Source: Ruminococcus sp. (GTDB lineage Bacteria > Bacillota > Clostridia > Oscillospirales > Acutalibacteraceae). Taken from it: DNA of 64,000 bases. The position numbers and the translations under genes are program-made. The stretch spans positions 1-64,000 of the forward strand of contig JALFTC010000005.1 in the NCBI GenBank assembly GCA_022779485.1, written 5' to 3'. This document shows, piece by piece, positions 1-9,412 of this stretch (the stretch's first letter is position 1; every line of letters starts with the position of its first letter). A model generated the notes under the pieces. The model was given only the letters and a program-made list of their open reading frames with translations. It was not told where the DNA came from and did not search any database.

Positions 1-112
1 TTGATGACGCTGAGGGTCCACCTGTTCCCATCCCGAACACAGAAGTTAAGCTCAGTAGTGCCGAAGATACTTGGCTGGTGACGGCCCGGGAAAATAGGAA
101 GATGCCAACATT
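1..112 (+). rRNA. rrf: 5S ribosomal RNA (5' end may be clipped by the window edge)
   Basis: Contains the 5S core 'ggtccacctgttcccatcccgaacacagaagttaagctc...gccgaagatacttggctggtgacggcccgggaaaataggaagatgcca'. Confidence 0.95.
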
Positions 113-119
113 TATATAT

Positions 120-195
120 TCCTCCATAGCTCAGTCGGTAGAGCGCATGACTGTTAATCATGATGTCACTGGTTCGAGCCCAGTTGGGGGAGCCA
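120..195 (+). tRNA. tRNA-Asn (anticodon GTT)
   Basis: tcctcca/tgggggA acceptor stem pairing, D-loop agctcagtcggtagagc, anticodon ctGTTaa, T-arm ggttcgagccc, encoded CCA. Confidence 0.95.
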
Positions 196-247
196 TTAGA
201 GAGTAGAGAAATCTGCTCTCTTTTATTTTATTTATGTAAATTTGCAG

Positions 248-462
248 ACTACTGAATTTGACGACTATGATAGGCTGATTCAGTTTGTGATGCAATATCT
301 TTTCCTGATGGTCCCACATATATTGAAAAAAGATTGGTGGATGTTGTTTTACGACGAGGATTTAATGACTATACAATACAGAAATGGAAAGCTTTCTTGG
401 AATTAAAGAATTATTTTGATAAAATTACTCAGACTGATATTTATAAAATTTTGGGTTTATAA
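248..462 (+). pseudogene. C-terminal remnant of an HD-domain hydrolase-like protein, one frameshift
   Basis: Reading across one frameshift near 283-287 gives TTEFDDYDRLIQF|CDAISFPDGPTYIEKRLVDVVLRRGFNDYTIQKWKAFLELKNYFDKITQTDIYKILGL*. No start codon or N-terminal part is present after the tRNA. Confidence 0.55.
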
Positions 463-530
463 AACTGCATTATGGATATTGAAATTATCGACGATAGACC
501 CAATAAATTATATTGTTGTAATGATAGTAA

Positions 531-557
531 AAAAACAGTCCACCGGACTGTTTTTTT
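531..557. terminator. Bidirectional Rho-independent terminator
   Basis: aaaaaaacagtccaccggactgttttttt hairpin with A/T tracts. Confidence 0.8.
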
Positions 558-583
558 GAAATATCCCCAAATTAGGGATATGC

Positions 584-976
584 TTATTCACCAAATTCAA
601 TGTAATTTACTTTACCATTCTTTTTGGAAATTTCAATACTTATGTCACCGCCGAGGGCCATTTTGTCTTTGGAATAATTAACTATCCAAAGTTTTTTCTC
701 GTTGTTAAAGTCAACATTGACAACCTTATAGTCTTTTAGGTCTTTTTGCAGTGTGTTGGTCATAATCAAATTTCCATACTCTTTTGCGACTTTTTTATTT
801 GGAATTACATCACCAATATATAATCCATCGGCATATGATTTACTTTGGTTTATAGATGTGGTGGTAGTGGTGGTTTCCGTTGTATCCTCGTTATTGGTTT
901 TGCTCTCACAAGCTGTTAACATAACGATTACGCTTATCATACAAAATATAGTAGCGAGCTTTTTGAAATTAAGCAT
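584..976 (-). CDS. Putative lipoprotein
   Basis: Signal peptide with lipobox-like LTAC (MLNFKKLATIFCMISVIVMLTACESK), Thr-rich linker, RBS upstream. Confidence 0.75.
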   Translation of the reverse strand: MLNFKKLATIFCMISVIVMLTACESKTNNEDTTETTTTTTSINQSKSYADGLYIGDVIPNKKVAKEYGNLIMTNTLQKDLKDYKVVNVDFNNEKKLWIVNYSKDKMALGGDISIEISKKNGKVNYIEFGE

Positions 977-1141
977 ATTTCCTCTCCTTTTTACAAATTA
1001 TACCTCATTATATCCCATTGAAATTAGTTTGTAAAGACAGCCGATTTGGTTACTTCTATTATTGACCGTTGTTTTTGGTTGGTATATAATGAAATTATCA
1101 AAAAAATTTATATTCATTATTAATTTATTAAGAGGACGCAA

Positions 1142-1783
1142 ATGACAGTCAGAGAGAAAATAGAATTGTTAGATTTATATGATGAATTGTCTTCATTAAA
1201 TTTCCGGCAAAGGGAAGTGTTAAAGAGATTGTCATATGACAACAACTCATTTATAAGGGGTTTAACTGCATCTCTGTTGGTTAAGACGGTGAATAGGGAT
1301 GTTATGAATATTCTCTTTAGGTTAGCCTTTGATAAGTGTGAGTATGTGAGAATAGAGGCATACGATTCACTTTCAGAATTTGAATACAAAGAGGTAGTTG
1401 ATTTTTTAAAAAACGCCCTGCAAAATGAAAAAAGCAATTTGGCTAAAAGCTATGCAATAACCTCTTTTGCGGAAGTCGTTTTTAAACTGAATTTATGTGA
1501 TTGTTATTCTGCCTTGTTTAGTGAATTGTTGGTAACAGAAAAATCAAAACTTTGCAGAATAAGCTACCTTTACGGACTGCATTTGTTTGGTGAAGATAAT
1601 CTTGATAAAATACTTTTCTATCTTGATGATGAAGATTATTATGTCAGATTTGCAGTATTGTCGGTTATAGAAGAATTGCTTGATGATAAAAACAAGGATT
1701 TGATTTTCCGTCAACTTAATGAAAGATTATCTGTGGAAAAATGTCCGTCAGTTAAGGACAGGATAACTAAATTGGTGTCATAA
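1142..1783 (+). CDS. HEAT-repeat-like hypothetical protein
   Basis: ORF with repeated helical units (LSYDNNSFIRGLTASLLVK, LDDEDYYVRFAVLSVIEELLDD); RBS aagagga. Confidence 0.7.
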   Translation: MTVREKIELLDLYDELSSLNFRQREVLKRLSYDNNSFIRGLTASLLVKTVNRDVMNILFRLAFDKCEYVRIEAYDSLSEFEYKEVVDFLKNALQNEKSNLAKSYAITSFAEVVFKLNLCDCYSALFSELLVTEKSKLCRISYLYGLHLFGEDNLDKILFYLDDEDYYVRFAVLSVIEELLDDKNKDLIFRQLNERLSVEKCPSVKDRITKLVS

Positions 1784-1814
1784 ATATTAAATGAAGAGAA
1801 TTTGAAATTTAAGG

Positions 1815-2387
1815 TTGTATTTGTTATGTGAGATGATGAAGAAAATCGAATACAAGGATAAAAGTGTTGTAGAAAACTTATACAAGCTTGATGACATATA
1901 TTGCCTTACAAGCAGTATATATTGGGATGGCGGGTATCAAACAGATGCCACTCTAAAGGATAAAGAAAAATTTTATCATTTCGCCGATTTGTTTAGCAGT
2001 GCTATAAAGGATATTATTGTCAACTTTGATGATAAGGCGATTGTGGGAAAAGAAATTTCCGAAAAACCATATATTTTTGAAGAATGGAAAGATATAAAAA
2101 ACTACGATTCATATAATAATCTGAAAGAATATATCAACAAGAAAAGTTGTTATGAAATTATTCTGCCTGATGATAATAATATAATTGATTACATTGTGGA
2201 GAACAACTTTCGTTATTTTACCTGTATTGACCTTTATCTTCCCAAAAGAAAAATAATACTGCAACCGTCTTGTCACACAGAGGTTTTTATTTATTCAAAG
2301 GAATATGAATTGGTAGTTCCAAAGATAAAAGAAATACTGAAAGACTATCCTGAAATAAATCTAAAAAAATACAACGGCGGATTTTAA
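1815..2387 (+). CDS. Hypothetical protein
   Basis: 190-aa ORF in a co-directional run; internal start near 1836 is possible. Confidence 0.6.
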   Translation: MYLLCEMMKKIEYKDKSVVENLYKLDDIYCLTSSIYWDGGYQTDATLKDKEKFYHFADLFSSAIKDIIVNFDDKAIVGKEISEKPYIFEEWKDIKNYDSYNNLKEYINKKSCYEIILPDDNNIIDYIVENNFRYFTCIDLYLPKRKIILQPSCHTEVFIYSKEYELVVPKIKEILKDYPEINLKKYNGGF

Positions 2388-2423
2388 AAACCTTTTTAGT
2401 GGTGGCATAATTAGGGGATAATT

Positions 2424-2906
2424 ATGAATTTGTGGACTCAATATAGTTGTGAAAATTACTCTGATAAAAATACTAATATTAGGACAGGTTTGCGACTGAG
2501 AATAGATAAGAATGTGGATTATGAGGTCAGGGAATCAATCAAAAAATTTGCAAAGTGGCTAAGGCACTGTTACAAATTTCCTGTGAGATTGCCTGTATAT
2601 GTGAAAGCAACTGAATACATAAAAACTCAAGACGGAGATAATGTGGTTGGTAGTTTTTTTGAGCCATACGATTTAAGAACAGAGCCGTATATAAGAATTG
2701 CAACAGGGGATTACAAGGAACTTAAAAAATCCATTGGCAGGGATAATGCTTTGGCGAGTATTATTTATACATTATCCCACGAGATTACCCACTATTATCA
2801 ATGGATAAACGGTTTGGAAATGACGGTTGAAGAAAGGGAACAACAGGCAGATTGCTACGGTGACTATATCCTTGAACAGTATGCCGGTTGCGTTGATTAT
2901 CCATAA
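2424..2906 (+). CDS. Hypothetical protein with zincin-like HExxH motif
   Basis: Contains LSHEITHYYQW and a downstream EEREQQADCYGDYIL segment typical of minimal metallopeptidase folds. Confidence 0.6.
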   Translation: MNLWTQYSCENYSDKNTNIRTGLRLRIDKNVDYEVRESIKKFAKWLRHCYKFPVRLPVYVKATEYIKTQDGDNVVGSFFEPYDLRTEPYIRIATGDYKELKKSIGRDNALASIIYTLSHEITHYYQWINGLEMTVEEREQQADCYGDYILEQYAGCVDYP

Positions 2907-2940
2907 GGGTATAGGATAAATTTGGAAAAGAGGAAACTAT

Positions 2941-3378
2941 ATGAAAAAATTTTTATCATTTCTGAGGATATTTACAATTTTTTGTGCATTGTTTATTTTT
3001 ATAGTTTCACTTGTGGTGATTTTCGGGTTTGTTAATGGGGATATAGCCACACCAAAGTTTGCTCTGTTTGCGTTTGTTGTTCTGCTTATTCTCGGTGCAC
3101 TTGTTTTCTTTAATTTATTCTATTCCAAATTTGCATATAGCGTAAGTTTGCAAAATGGTGAAATAGTTTTTAATTTCAAGAATAATCAAATTGCTATTAA
3201 CAGAACTGATTGCACTAAAATATGGACAAATGGCTACATAACAAGGTTTGTGTTTAATGATAAAATTTTATGGTGCTTTAACAAGCATTATCTACCTTCG
3301 AATGAAACAGAAAAGTTAGCTGATATTATTAATGACAAGTATTTTAAAAATGCTGTTATTAAGAGGATATTGGCATAG
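2941..3378 (+). CDS. Small membrane protein (PH-like C-terminus)
   Basis: Two hydrophobic N-terminal segments; RBS agaggaaac. Confidence 0.6.
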   Translation: MKKFLSFLRIFTIFCALFIFIVSLVVIFGFVNGDIATPKFALFAFVVLLILGALVFFNLFYSKFAYSVSLQNGEIVFNFKNNQIAINRTDCTKIWTNGYITRFVFNDKILWCFNKHYLPSNETEKLADIINDKYFKNAVIKRILA

Positions 3379-3431
3379 AATTATTGCATAGCTATGTTAT
3401 ATTGAAACAAATAAGTATTGGAGGAAATAAT

Positions 3432-4208
3432 GTGTTTGAAAAATTGTGGAGAGAAATTGCACAGCTTCCTGAGGTTACAGCTATCGCCTTGGGTGGTTCA
3501 AGGGCAAGTGAAAATTATGATGAAAAGTCAGATTATGATTTGTATGTGTATGTCACATCTGTTCCCAATGAGGTTGTCAGGAGAAATTTGCTATGCAAAT
3601 ACTGTGGCTATATGGAGATAGGCAATGCCTTTTGGGAGCTGGAGGACGACTGCACACTAAAGAACGGTATTGACATTGATATTCTCTACCGTGATTTGGA
3701 CTCCTTTGCACAGGGCGTAGCCTCGGTGGTTGAGGACGGAAATGCCGGCACAGGCTACACCACCTGTATGTGGCACAATCTGAAAACCTGCAAAATTCTG
3801 TATGATGAAAAGGGACTTCTGAAAAAAGCACAGGATAGGTTCAATGCTCCTTATCCCGAAAAACTTAGGGAGAATATAATCTCAAAGAATCTAAAGCTTT
3901 TGCACGGAATGTTACCCTCCTATGACGGACAGATTAAAAAAGCGTCAGGGAGAAATGATTTGGTTGCTGTTAACCACAGAGTAACGGCATTTATGGAGTC
4001 GTATTTTGAAATTATCTTTGCAATGAACAAAATGACCCACCCCGGAGAAAAACGACAGGTGGAATATGCAAAGAAGTACGGAAAAATTCTTCCATACAGA
4101 TTTGAAGAAAATATTACAGATTTGTTCAATGTTCTTTACACTGATTTTGATAAGGCAAACCACATCATAAAGCAGATGTATGAGGAACTTGAAAAGGTGT
4201 TAGATTAA
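3432..4208 (+). CDS. Nucleotidyltransferase-domain protein (DUF4037-like)
   Basis: GGSRASENYDEKSDYDLYVY nucleotidyltransferase motif; GTG start after 'ggaggaaataat'. Confidence 0.75.
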   Translation: MFEKLWREIAQLPEVTAIALGGSRASENYDEKSDYDLYVYVTSVPNEVVRRNLLCKYCGYMEIGNAFWELEDDCTLKNGIDIDILYRDLDSFAQGVASVVEDGNAGTGYTTCMWHNLKTCKILYDEKGLLKKAQDRFNAPYPEKLRENIISKNLKLLHGMLPSYDGQIKKASGRNDLVAVNHRVTAFMESYFEIIFAMNKMTHPGEKRQVEYAKKYGKILPYRFEENITDLFNVLYTDFDKANHIIKQMYEELEKVLD

Positions 4209-4209
4209 T

Positions 4210-4341
4210 ATGAAATTAAGAGTAAGTGCAAAAATAGGAATACATAAAAGACCGCTAAAAATTCAATTCAATAATCAAGAAAAGGTGTTGTCAAATTCAA
4301 ATAATGAAGTTGTATTTGAATTTGATAAAACAGGGAATTAA
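4210..4341 (+). CDS. Small hypothetical ORF (43 aa), not in the ORF track
   Basis: ATG..TAA: MKLRVSAKIGIHKRPLKIQFNNQEKVLSNSNNEVVFEFDKTGN; starts 1 nt after the preceding stop. Confidence 0.3.
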   Translation: MKLRVSAKIGIHKRPLKIQFNNQEKVLSNSNNEVVFEFDKTGN

Positions 4342-4429
4342 GAGGTTTTTATTATTGGGGTGATGTTATGAAAAAGACAGTTTTAGCGATTGTTTTATTC
4401 GTGTAGAGAGGCAATGTATTTTGGAAACT

Positions 4430-4465
4430 AAAAAGGTCTGTCACAGTTTGTGACAGACCTAAAAT
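4430..4465. terminator. Rho-independent terminator
   Basis: aaaggtctgtcacagtttgtgacagacctaaaattttt. Confidence 0.75.
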
Positions 4466-4487
4466 TTTTGTGTACTTATATTCTATT

Positions 4488-5876
4488 TTAATATACGATA
4501 ACTTTTGTTCCGTTATAGGCTTTTTTGTAAATCTTTGCAACCTTGCTGTATGGTGTGTTTACACAGCCGTGGGAACCGTTGTATTTGTAAGTATCTCCGC
4601 CGTATTCCCAGTCGGCTCGCCATGTTGAGTCGTGAATACCGCAACCGCTTGAGGTGAACGGCATCCAGTACTGTACAGGTGTACGATAGTCAGCGCCTAC
4701 CAATACTGCCGGTGATTGACGAGAAAAAATGCTGTGCACGCCCTTTGGTGTATCGTGATAGCCGTCGGCGTTTCCTGTTACAACATCAGTATCAACATAC
4801 AGCTTTCCGTCAATGTAGAACCACATATGCTGTTCTTTTATGCTGACTTCAATGTATGTGTCGCCGACGCTCTTTCCAAAGGCGGTGTTTGTAACTGTTT
4901 TGGAAATGGTTTTGTACTTAGGAGAATTGATGGTTTTGTCCTTTACTGTCTTGTACGGAACAACCTTAAAGTAATACTTTTTACCGTTTTCAAGCTTCTT
5001 TGTGGTGTAGAAGTTTCTCTTTGTTGAGCCTAACTTCTTGTAGCTTCCGTCCTTGCTTGTGGCGTAGTAAACCTTGTAGCCTGTTGCACTTTCAATGTCA
5101 TTCCAGCTAAGGCTTACCTTTGAAAGCTGTGATTTTGCACTGACTGACACAGAGGATAATCCACCAACAGCAACTACTGAGCGGCTGAATTCGGAGTCGT
5201 AGCTCTTTGAACCGAACTGCTTGTAGGCTTTTAATTTGTAGTAGTAAACTTTGGTTTTAGAAACGCTTTTGTCGGTAAATGTATTTTTGCTTTTTCCCTT
5301 AACGGTTTTGTAAAGAACATATTTTCCGTTGCTCTTTGCACTGGCACGGTAGATTTTGTAGCCAGTTGCAACGCTGTTCTTTGACCATTTAAGGCTGATG
5401 TTATCTGAAGAACTTGTAAGCTTAAGTCCCTTAACCTTTTTAGGGTTTGTTGCTGTGCTGATATATGTAGGTTCACCATTGTATATCTTACCGCTTGATT
5501 TAATATAGGCAAACACTTTAAAATCGTACTGACAGGCAGCACCAAGCTCGGCTACTGTGATTGAGTTGTTAACGGTATTCTTGCCCTTTACAAATGTTTT
5601 TACCTTTGCAGGGTTGCGGTAAAGGATTGTGTAGCCTGTTGCACCCTTGACCTTATTCCATTTTAGACTTACATAGTTTGTAGATGCTTTTGTAATCTTT
5701 AAGCCTGTAATATTGCCGACTTTGATAACTACAGGATTGCTTGTTGTTTCTGTTTCGGGAGTTGTTGTGCCCTCCTGCGTTGCAGATACAGGTGCAGTCA
5801 TTACTGTCAATGATGCTGATAAAGTGATGATTAGCGTCAGTAAAATGCTGATAATTCTTTTTCTTGTTTTAGTCAT
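4488..5876 (-). CDS. Secreted L,D-transpeptidase (YkuD) with fibronectin type III-like repeats
   Basis: Signal peptide, repeated LKLTSSSDNISLKWSKNSVATGYKIYRA-type units, C-terminal YkuD signature (HDTPKGVHSIF ... YNGSHGCVNTPYSKVAKIY). Confidence 0.9.
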   Translation of the reverse strand: MTKTRKRIISILLTLIITLSASLTVMTAPVSATQEGTTTPETETTSNPVVIKVGNITGLKITKASTNYVSLKWNKVKGATGYTILYRNPAKVKTFVKGKNTVNNSITVAELGAACQYDFKVFAYIKSSGKIYNGEPTYISTATNPKKVKGLKLTSSSDNISLKWSKNSVATGYKIYRASAKSNGKYVLYKTVKGKSKNTFTDKSVSKTKVYYYKLKAYKQFGSKSYDSEFSRSVVAVGGLSSVSVSAKSQLSKVSLSWNDIESATGYKVYYATSKDGSYKKLGSTKRNFYTTKKLENGKKYYFKVVPYKTVKDKTINSPKYKTISKTVTNTAFGKSVGDTYIEVSIKEQHMWFYIDGKLYVDTDVVTGNADGYHDTPKGVHSIFSRQSPAVLVGADYRTPVQYWMPFTSSGCGIHDSTWRADWEYGGDTYKYNGSHGCVNTPYSKVAKIYKKAYNGTKVIVY

Positions 5877-6054
5877 AAGGATTCCTCCAGTTTTCTTTAC
5901 TCCTATTCTATACCATTTAATAGAAAAAATAAAGGGGAATAATAAAAAAATAAATAATTTATATATAAAAAATTAGTTTGTGAGTTACATAATTATTTCA
6001 TTATTTTTGCTATAAGGGTTAAAAAGGGTTGTATAAGGCAACAACCACATATAG

Positions 6055-6990
6055 TTACTTGTTGTGTTCAAACAGCGGTGTAGAAAAATACCTTTCGGCG
6101 GTGTCGGGGAGAATGGTTACTACTGTTTTTCCCTTGCCTAACTTTTTAGCCATACGAATTGCCGCCGCTACATTTGTTCCGCTTGAGATACCGCACATAA
6201 GTCCCTCTTTTCGTGCAAGGTCTTTGGCGGTGGTGATTGCCTCTTCGTCAGAGATTATGCAAATATCATCATAAATATTCCTGTTGAGTATCTTTGGCAC
6301 AACACCGTCGCCAATGCCCATTTGCAGATGAGTTCCCACAGTACCGCCTGCAAGAATGGCGGCATTTTCAGGCTCAACAGCCCAAATTTTAATATGGGGG
6401 TTTTGTGCCTTTAGAACTTCTCCAATACCTGTGATTGTTCCTCCTGTGCCAATGCCGGAGCAAAAACCGTCAATGCTTCCTGCCACCTGTTCAAGAATTT
6501 CCAGTCCTGTGTGATGTCTGTGCGCCATAGGGTTTGCAGGATTTTCAAACTGCTGTGGCACAAATACATTCTTGTTTCCCTTTGCAATTTCCTGTGCCTT
6601 AAGAACGCACCTTTCAATACATTCTCCAATGTTGCCCTCGTCGTGTATAATAATAACTTCGGCTCCATAGTGCTGAACCAGTTTTCTTCGTTCTTCACTT
6701 ACCGAGTCTGGCATAATTATAATGGTTTTGTACCCCTTAACAGCACCGATAAGGGCAAGACCGATTCCCTGATTACCGCTTGTGGGCTCAACGATAATTG
6801 TGTCCTTATTTATAAGACCTTTCTTTTCGGCGTCCTCAATCATATTAAGCGCTGTTCTTGTTTTGATAGAACCGCCAACATTAAGACCCTCGAACTTAAC
6901 TAAAATTTCAGCCATATTGTGGTCGGTCATATGATTAAGGCGAATTATGGGGGTATGCCCCACAGCTTCCAGTATGTTGTTGTATATCAT
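6055..6990 (-). CDS. cysK: Cysteine synthase A (O-acetylserine sulfhydrylase)
   Basis: VGHTPIIRLN..., PTSGNQGIGLA, GIGTGGTITGIGEVLK, SSGTNVAAAI. Confidence 0.93.
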   Translation of the reverse strand: MIYNNILEAVGHTPIIRLNHMTDHNMAEILVKFEGLNVGGSIKTRTALNMIEDAEKKGLINKDTIIVEPTSGNQGIGLALIGAVKGYKTIIIMPDSVSEERRKLVQHYGAEVIIIHDEGNIGECIERCVLKAQEIAKGNKNVFVPQQFENPANPMAHRHHTGLEILEQVAGSIDGFCSGIGTGGTITGIGEVLKAQNPHIKIWAVEPENAAILAGGTVGTHLQMGIGDGVVPKILNRNIYDDICIISDEEAITTAKDLARKEGLMCGISSGTNVAAAIRMAKKLGKGKTVVTILPDTAERYFSTPLFEHNK

Positions 6991-7020
6991 AAAAATACTC
7001 CTGTTTATGTGTTTAATCTG

Positions 7021-7374
7021 CTATTTAATCAGCTTTTCCTCATATTCCTTTTCCCTAAAGCCCACTATTATATGTTCGTCAGTAACAATCAGCGGTCTTT
7101 TTACAAGCATACCCTCTGTTGCCAGTAGCTTTAGCTGTTCATCCTCTGTCATTGTGGGGAGCTTTTCCTTTAAATTCATTGAACGGTAAATAAGTCCGCT
7201 GGTGTTGAAAAATTTTTTAAGGGGCAAACCGCTTTTTTCATACCAAGCCTTTAGCTCCTCATATGTTGGGTTTTCTTCCTTTATATTTCTGTCCTCAAAA
7301 GTAATCCCATTGTCACAAAGCCACTTCTTTGCCTTTTGACAGGTTGTGCATTTGGGATATTCAATAAAAATCAT
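7021..7374 (-). CDS. ArsC/Spx-family thioredoxin-fold protein
   Basis: FIEYPKCTTCQKAKKWL CxxC motif, RPLIVTDEHIIVGFREKEYE. Confidence 0.88.
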   Translation of the reverse strand: MIFIEYPKCTTCQKAKKWLCDNGITFEDRNIKEENPTYEELKAWYEKSGLPLKKFFNTSGLIYRSMNLKEKLPTMTEDEQLKLLATEGMLVKRPLIVTDEHIIVGFREKEYEEKLIK

Positions 7375-7609
7375 AGTAATACCTCACATAAGTAATTATA
7401 GGAAAATTATATCACAAAACTATTTCTTTGTCATTAGCGATTGTATTGTTTTTCAAAATTTCCTCTGTAATTTTCCATTAACACAACACCCCTATTTCAT
7501 ACAGTTTTCACTTAGGGTATTTATTATTATAGACACAAAGAGAGAATTGCTCTTGATAATTATTTTAACAAATACTATAATAAAAATATCTATCAAGGAG
7601 GATATGATT

Positions 7610-9070
7610 ATGTTTGATAACAACAATAATCCAAACTACGATAATAACAATAGTGTAGGCGGAAATAATTATTCCGACCAAAGCTATAACAGCAACTATT
7701 CACAGGACTACGGTTCAAATTCTTATCAAAATTCAACACAAAATACAGATACCACAGGGAGAACAGTTAATTCCTACGAATGGGGCAACAGCGAAAACGG
7801 TGGATACTACAACCACTACAAGGAGCCAAAAAAGAAAAAAGAGAAAAAGCCTGTTTCACGCACAGGAATAGCCATTGCTTTGGTGGCTTGTATTCTTTTA
7901 TCAGGACTTTTGGGAGTAGGAGGCGGAGTTGGAACATACTTCCTGCTGTCAAAGAGCAATGCAGTTAAAAGCGGAAACGCACTTAACATAAACAAAAGCG
8001 ACTCAACAGGAGGCAGTGAAGGCTCTGCTGACGGAACTGTTATGTCAACAGAACAGATTTCTGAAAAGGTTGCAGACTCCGTAGTTGAAATTGTAACCGA
8101 AACCGTATCATATTCATACTTTTACGGACAGGGAATTTCAGAGGGTGCAGGCTCCGGTGTAATCATTGACGCAAACGGATACATTGTCACCAATAACCAC
8201 GTTATTGAGGGTGCAAAATCCATTAAGGTAACCTTAAGAAACGGCAACGAATACACAGCAAAGTTAATCGGTACAGACGCCGACAAGGATGTTGCACTAA
8301 TAAAGATTGAGCCAAAGTCAGACGATACCCTTACTGTTGCAACATTAGGTGACAGTGATAAACTGGCAGTGGGTGACAAGGCAGTTGCAATCGGTAACCC
8401 CTTGGGTCAGTTGGGCGGTACTGTAACAGACGGTATTATTTCAGCTCTTGACAGAAAGCTGACCGTTGGGGAAAACACTATGAATCTTCTCCAGACAGAC
8501 GCTGCAATCAACCCCGGTAATTCCGGCGGAGGTCTTTTTGACGGACAGGGAAATCTCATTGGTATTGTAGAGGCAAAGGCATCAAACAACGGTGTATCCT
8601 CCACAAGCGTAGAGGGTCTTGGCTTTGCTATTCCCATAAATGATGTTCAGGGAATTCTCAGCGACCTGAAGGAATACGGCTATGTTAAGGGCAAGCCTGC
8701 ATCAATCGGCGTTACACTCCAAACCTATATGGATATGGTTTATGTGTATGCAGTTGAGGAAAATTCCGCAGCTGACAAGGCAGGTCTGCAAAAGGGCGAC
8801 AAGGTTATGAGGATTGACGGTGATGAAATCAAGTCAAGCTCTGATGTTAAGGCTAAAATAACCGAGTCAAAAGCAGGGGATAAGCTGAAATTTGAGATTG
8901 AAAGAAACGGCGAAAAGAAAACTGTTGAGGTTACAATCGAGGAGGAGAAGAATACAAAAACTCAGGAGGCAACCTCATACGAAAACAACCTCGATGACTA
9001 CGACGACTACGACGACTTCGACGACTTCTATGACGACGGCGATTCCATTTGGGATAACTTCGGTTATTAA
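7610..9070 (+). CDS. htrA: HtrA/DegP-family serine protease with PDZ domain
   Basis: Single TM, catalytic GSGVIIDANGYIVTNNHVIE, DAAINPGNSGGGLFD, C-terminal PDZ; RBS aaggagga at 7594-7601; acidic DY-rich tail. Confidence 0.92.
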   Translation: MFDNNNNPNYDNNNSVGGNNYSDQSYNSNYSQDYGSNSYQNSTQNTDTTGRTVNSYEWGNSENGGYYNHYKEPKKKKEKKPVSRTGIAIALVACILLSGLLGVGGGVGTYFLLSKSNAVKSGNALNINKSDSTGGSEGSADGTVMSTEQISEKVADSVVEIVTETVSYSYFYGQGISEGAGSGVIIDANGYIVTNNHVIEGAKSIKVTLRNGNEYTAKLIGTDADKDVALIKIEPKSDDTLTVATLGDSDKLAVGDKAVAIGNPLGQLGGTVTDGIISALDRKLTVGENTMNLLQTDAAINPGNSGGGLFDGQGNLIGIVEAKASNNGVSSTSVEGLGFAIPINDVQGILSDLKEYGYVKGKPASIGVTLQTYMDMVYVYAVEENSAADKAGLQKGDKVMRIDGDEIKSSSDVKAKITESKAGDKLKFEIERNGEKKTVEVTIEEEKNTKTQEATSYENNLDDYDDYDDFDDFYDDGDSIWDNFGY

Positions 9071-9105
9071 TAACTTAATATATAGAAACCAATGATTTAA
9101 TAAGT

Positions 9106-9152
9106 GTTTCAGAGAGGAACAGTCATCAACCGGATGGCTGTTCTTTTTTATA
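9106..9152 (+). terminator. Rho-independent terminator after htrA
   Basis: gaacagtcatcaaccggatggctgttcttttttat. Confidence 0.7.
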
Positions 9153-9293
9153 TGTTTTTTACTATATTTTATGGATACAATAGTCAAAGGTCAAAAAAAT
9201 TATGTGAAAATAAAAATTATAAAAAATATGAAAATTAAAGAAAAACAGAGTATTCGTGAGTTAATTTGCTGTAAATTAATTTGAATGACTGTG

Positions 9294-9326
9294 TTTAACT
9301 TTCTTTGACTTTGACTTTCTTTGACT
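9294..9326 (-). promoter_or_regulatory. CtsR operator cluster (overlapping heptad repeats)
   Basis: Reverse complement contains AGTCAAAGAAAGTCAAA (9310-9326), an exact match to the CtsR consensus as I know it; an adjacent degenerate box TTTAACTttcTTTGACT spans 9294-9310. Confidence 0.88.
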
Positions 9327-9351
9327 TTGAGATTACAATAAAGACAATGAA

Positions 9352-9368
9352 AGTCAAGAAAAGTCAAA
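9352..9368 (+). promoter_or_regulatory. Second CtsR operator
   Basis: AGTCAAGAAAAGTCAAA, one mismatch to the heptad direct repeat, upstream of ctsR. Confidence 0.8.
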
Positions 9369-9412
9369 CAGACAATTCAGATAGTACAAGATTTTCATAA
9401 AGGAGGCATAAA

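Noticed and set aside
753-1034. Plus-strand ORF overlapping the lipoprotein gene
   Set aside because: Val-rich antisense of the Thr-rich linker; the minus-strand gene has signal peptide, lipobox and RBS.
3378-3399. gcatagctatg word shared with the riboswitch leader near 25018
   Set aside because: Short palindromic AT-rich word, different context, no further similarity.
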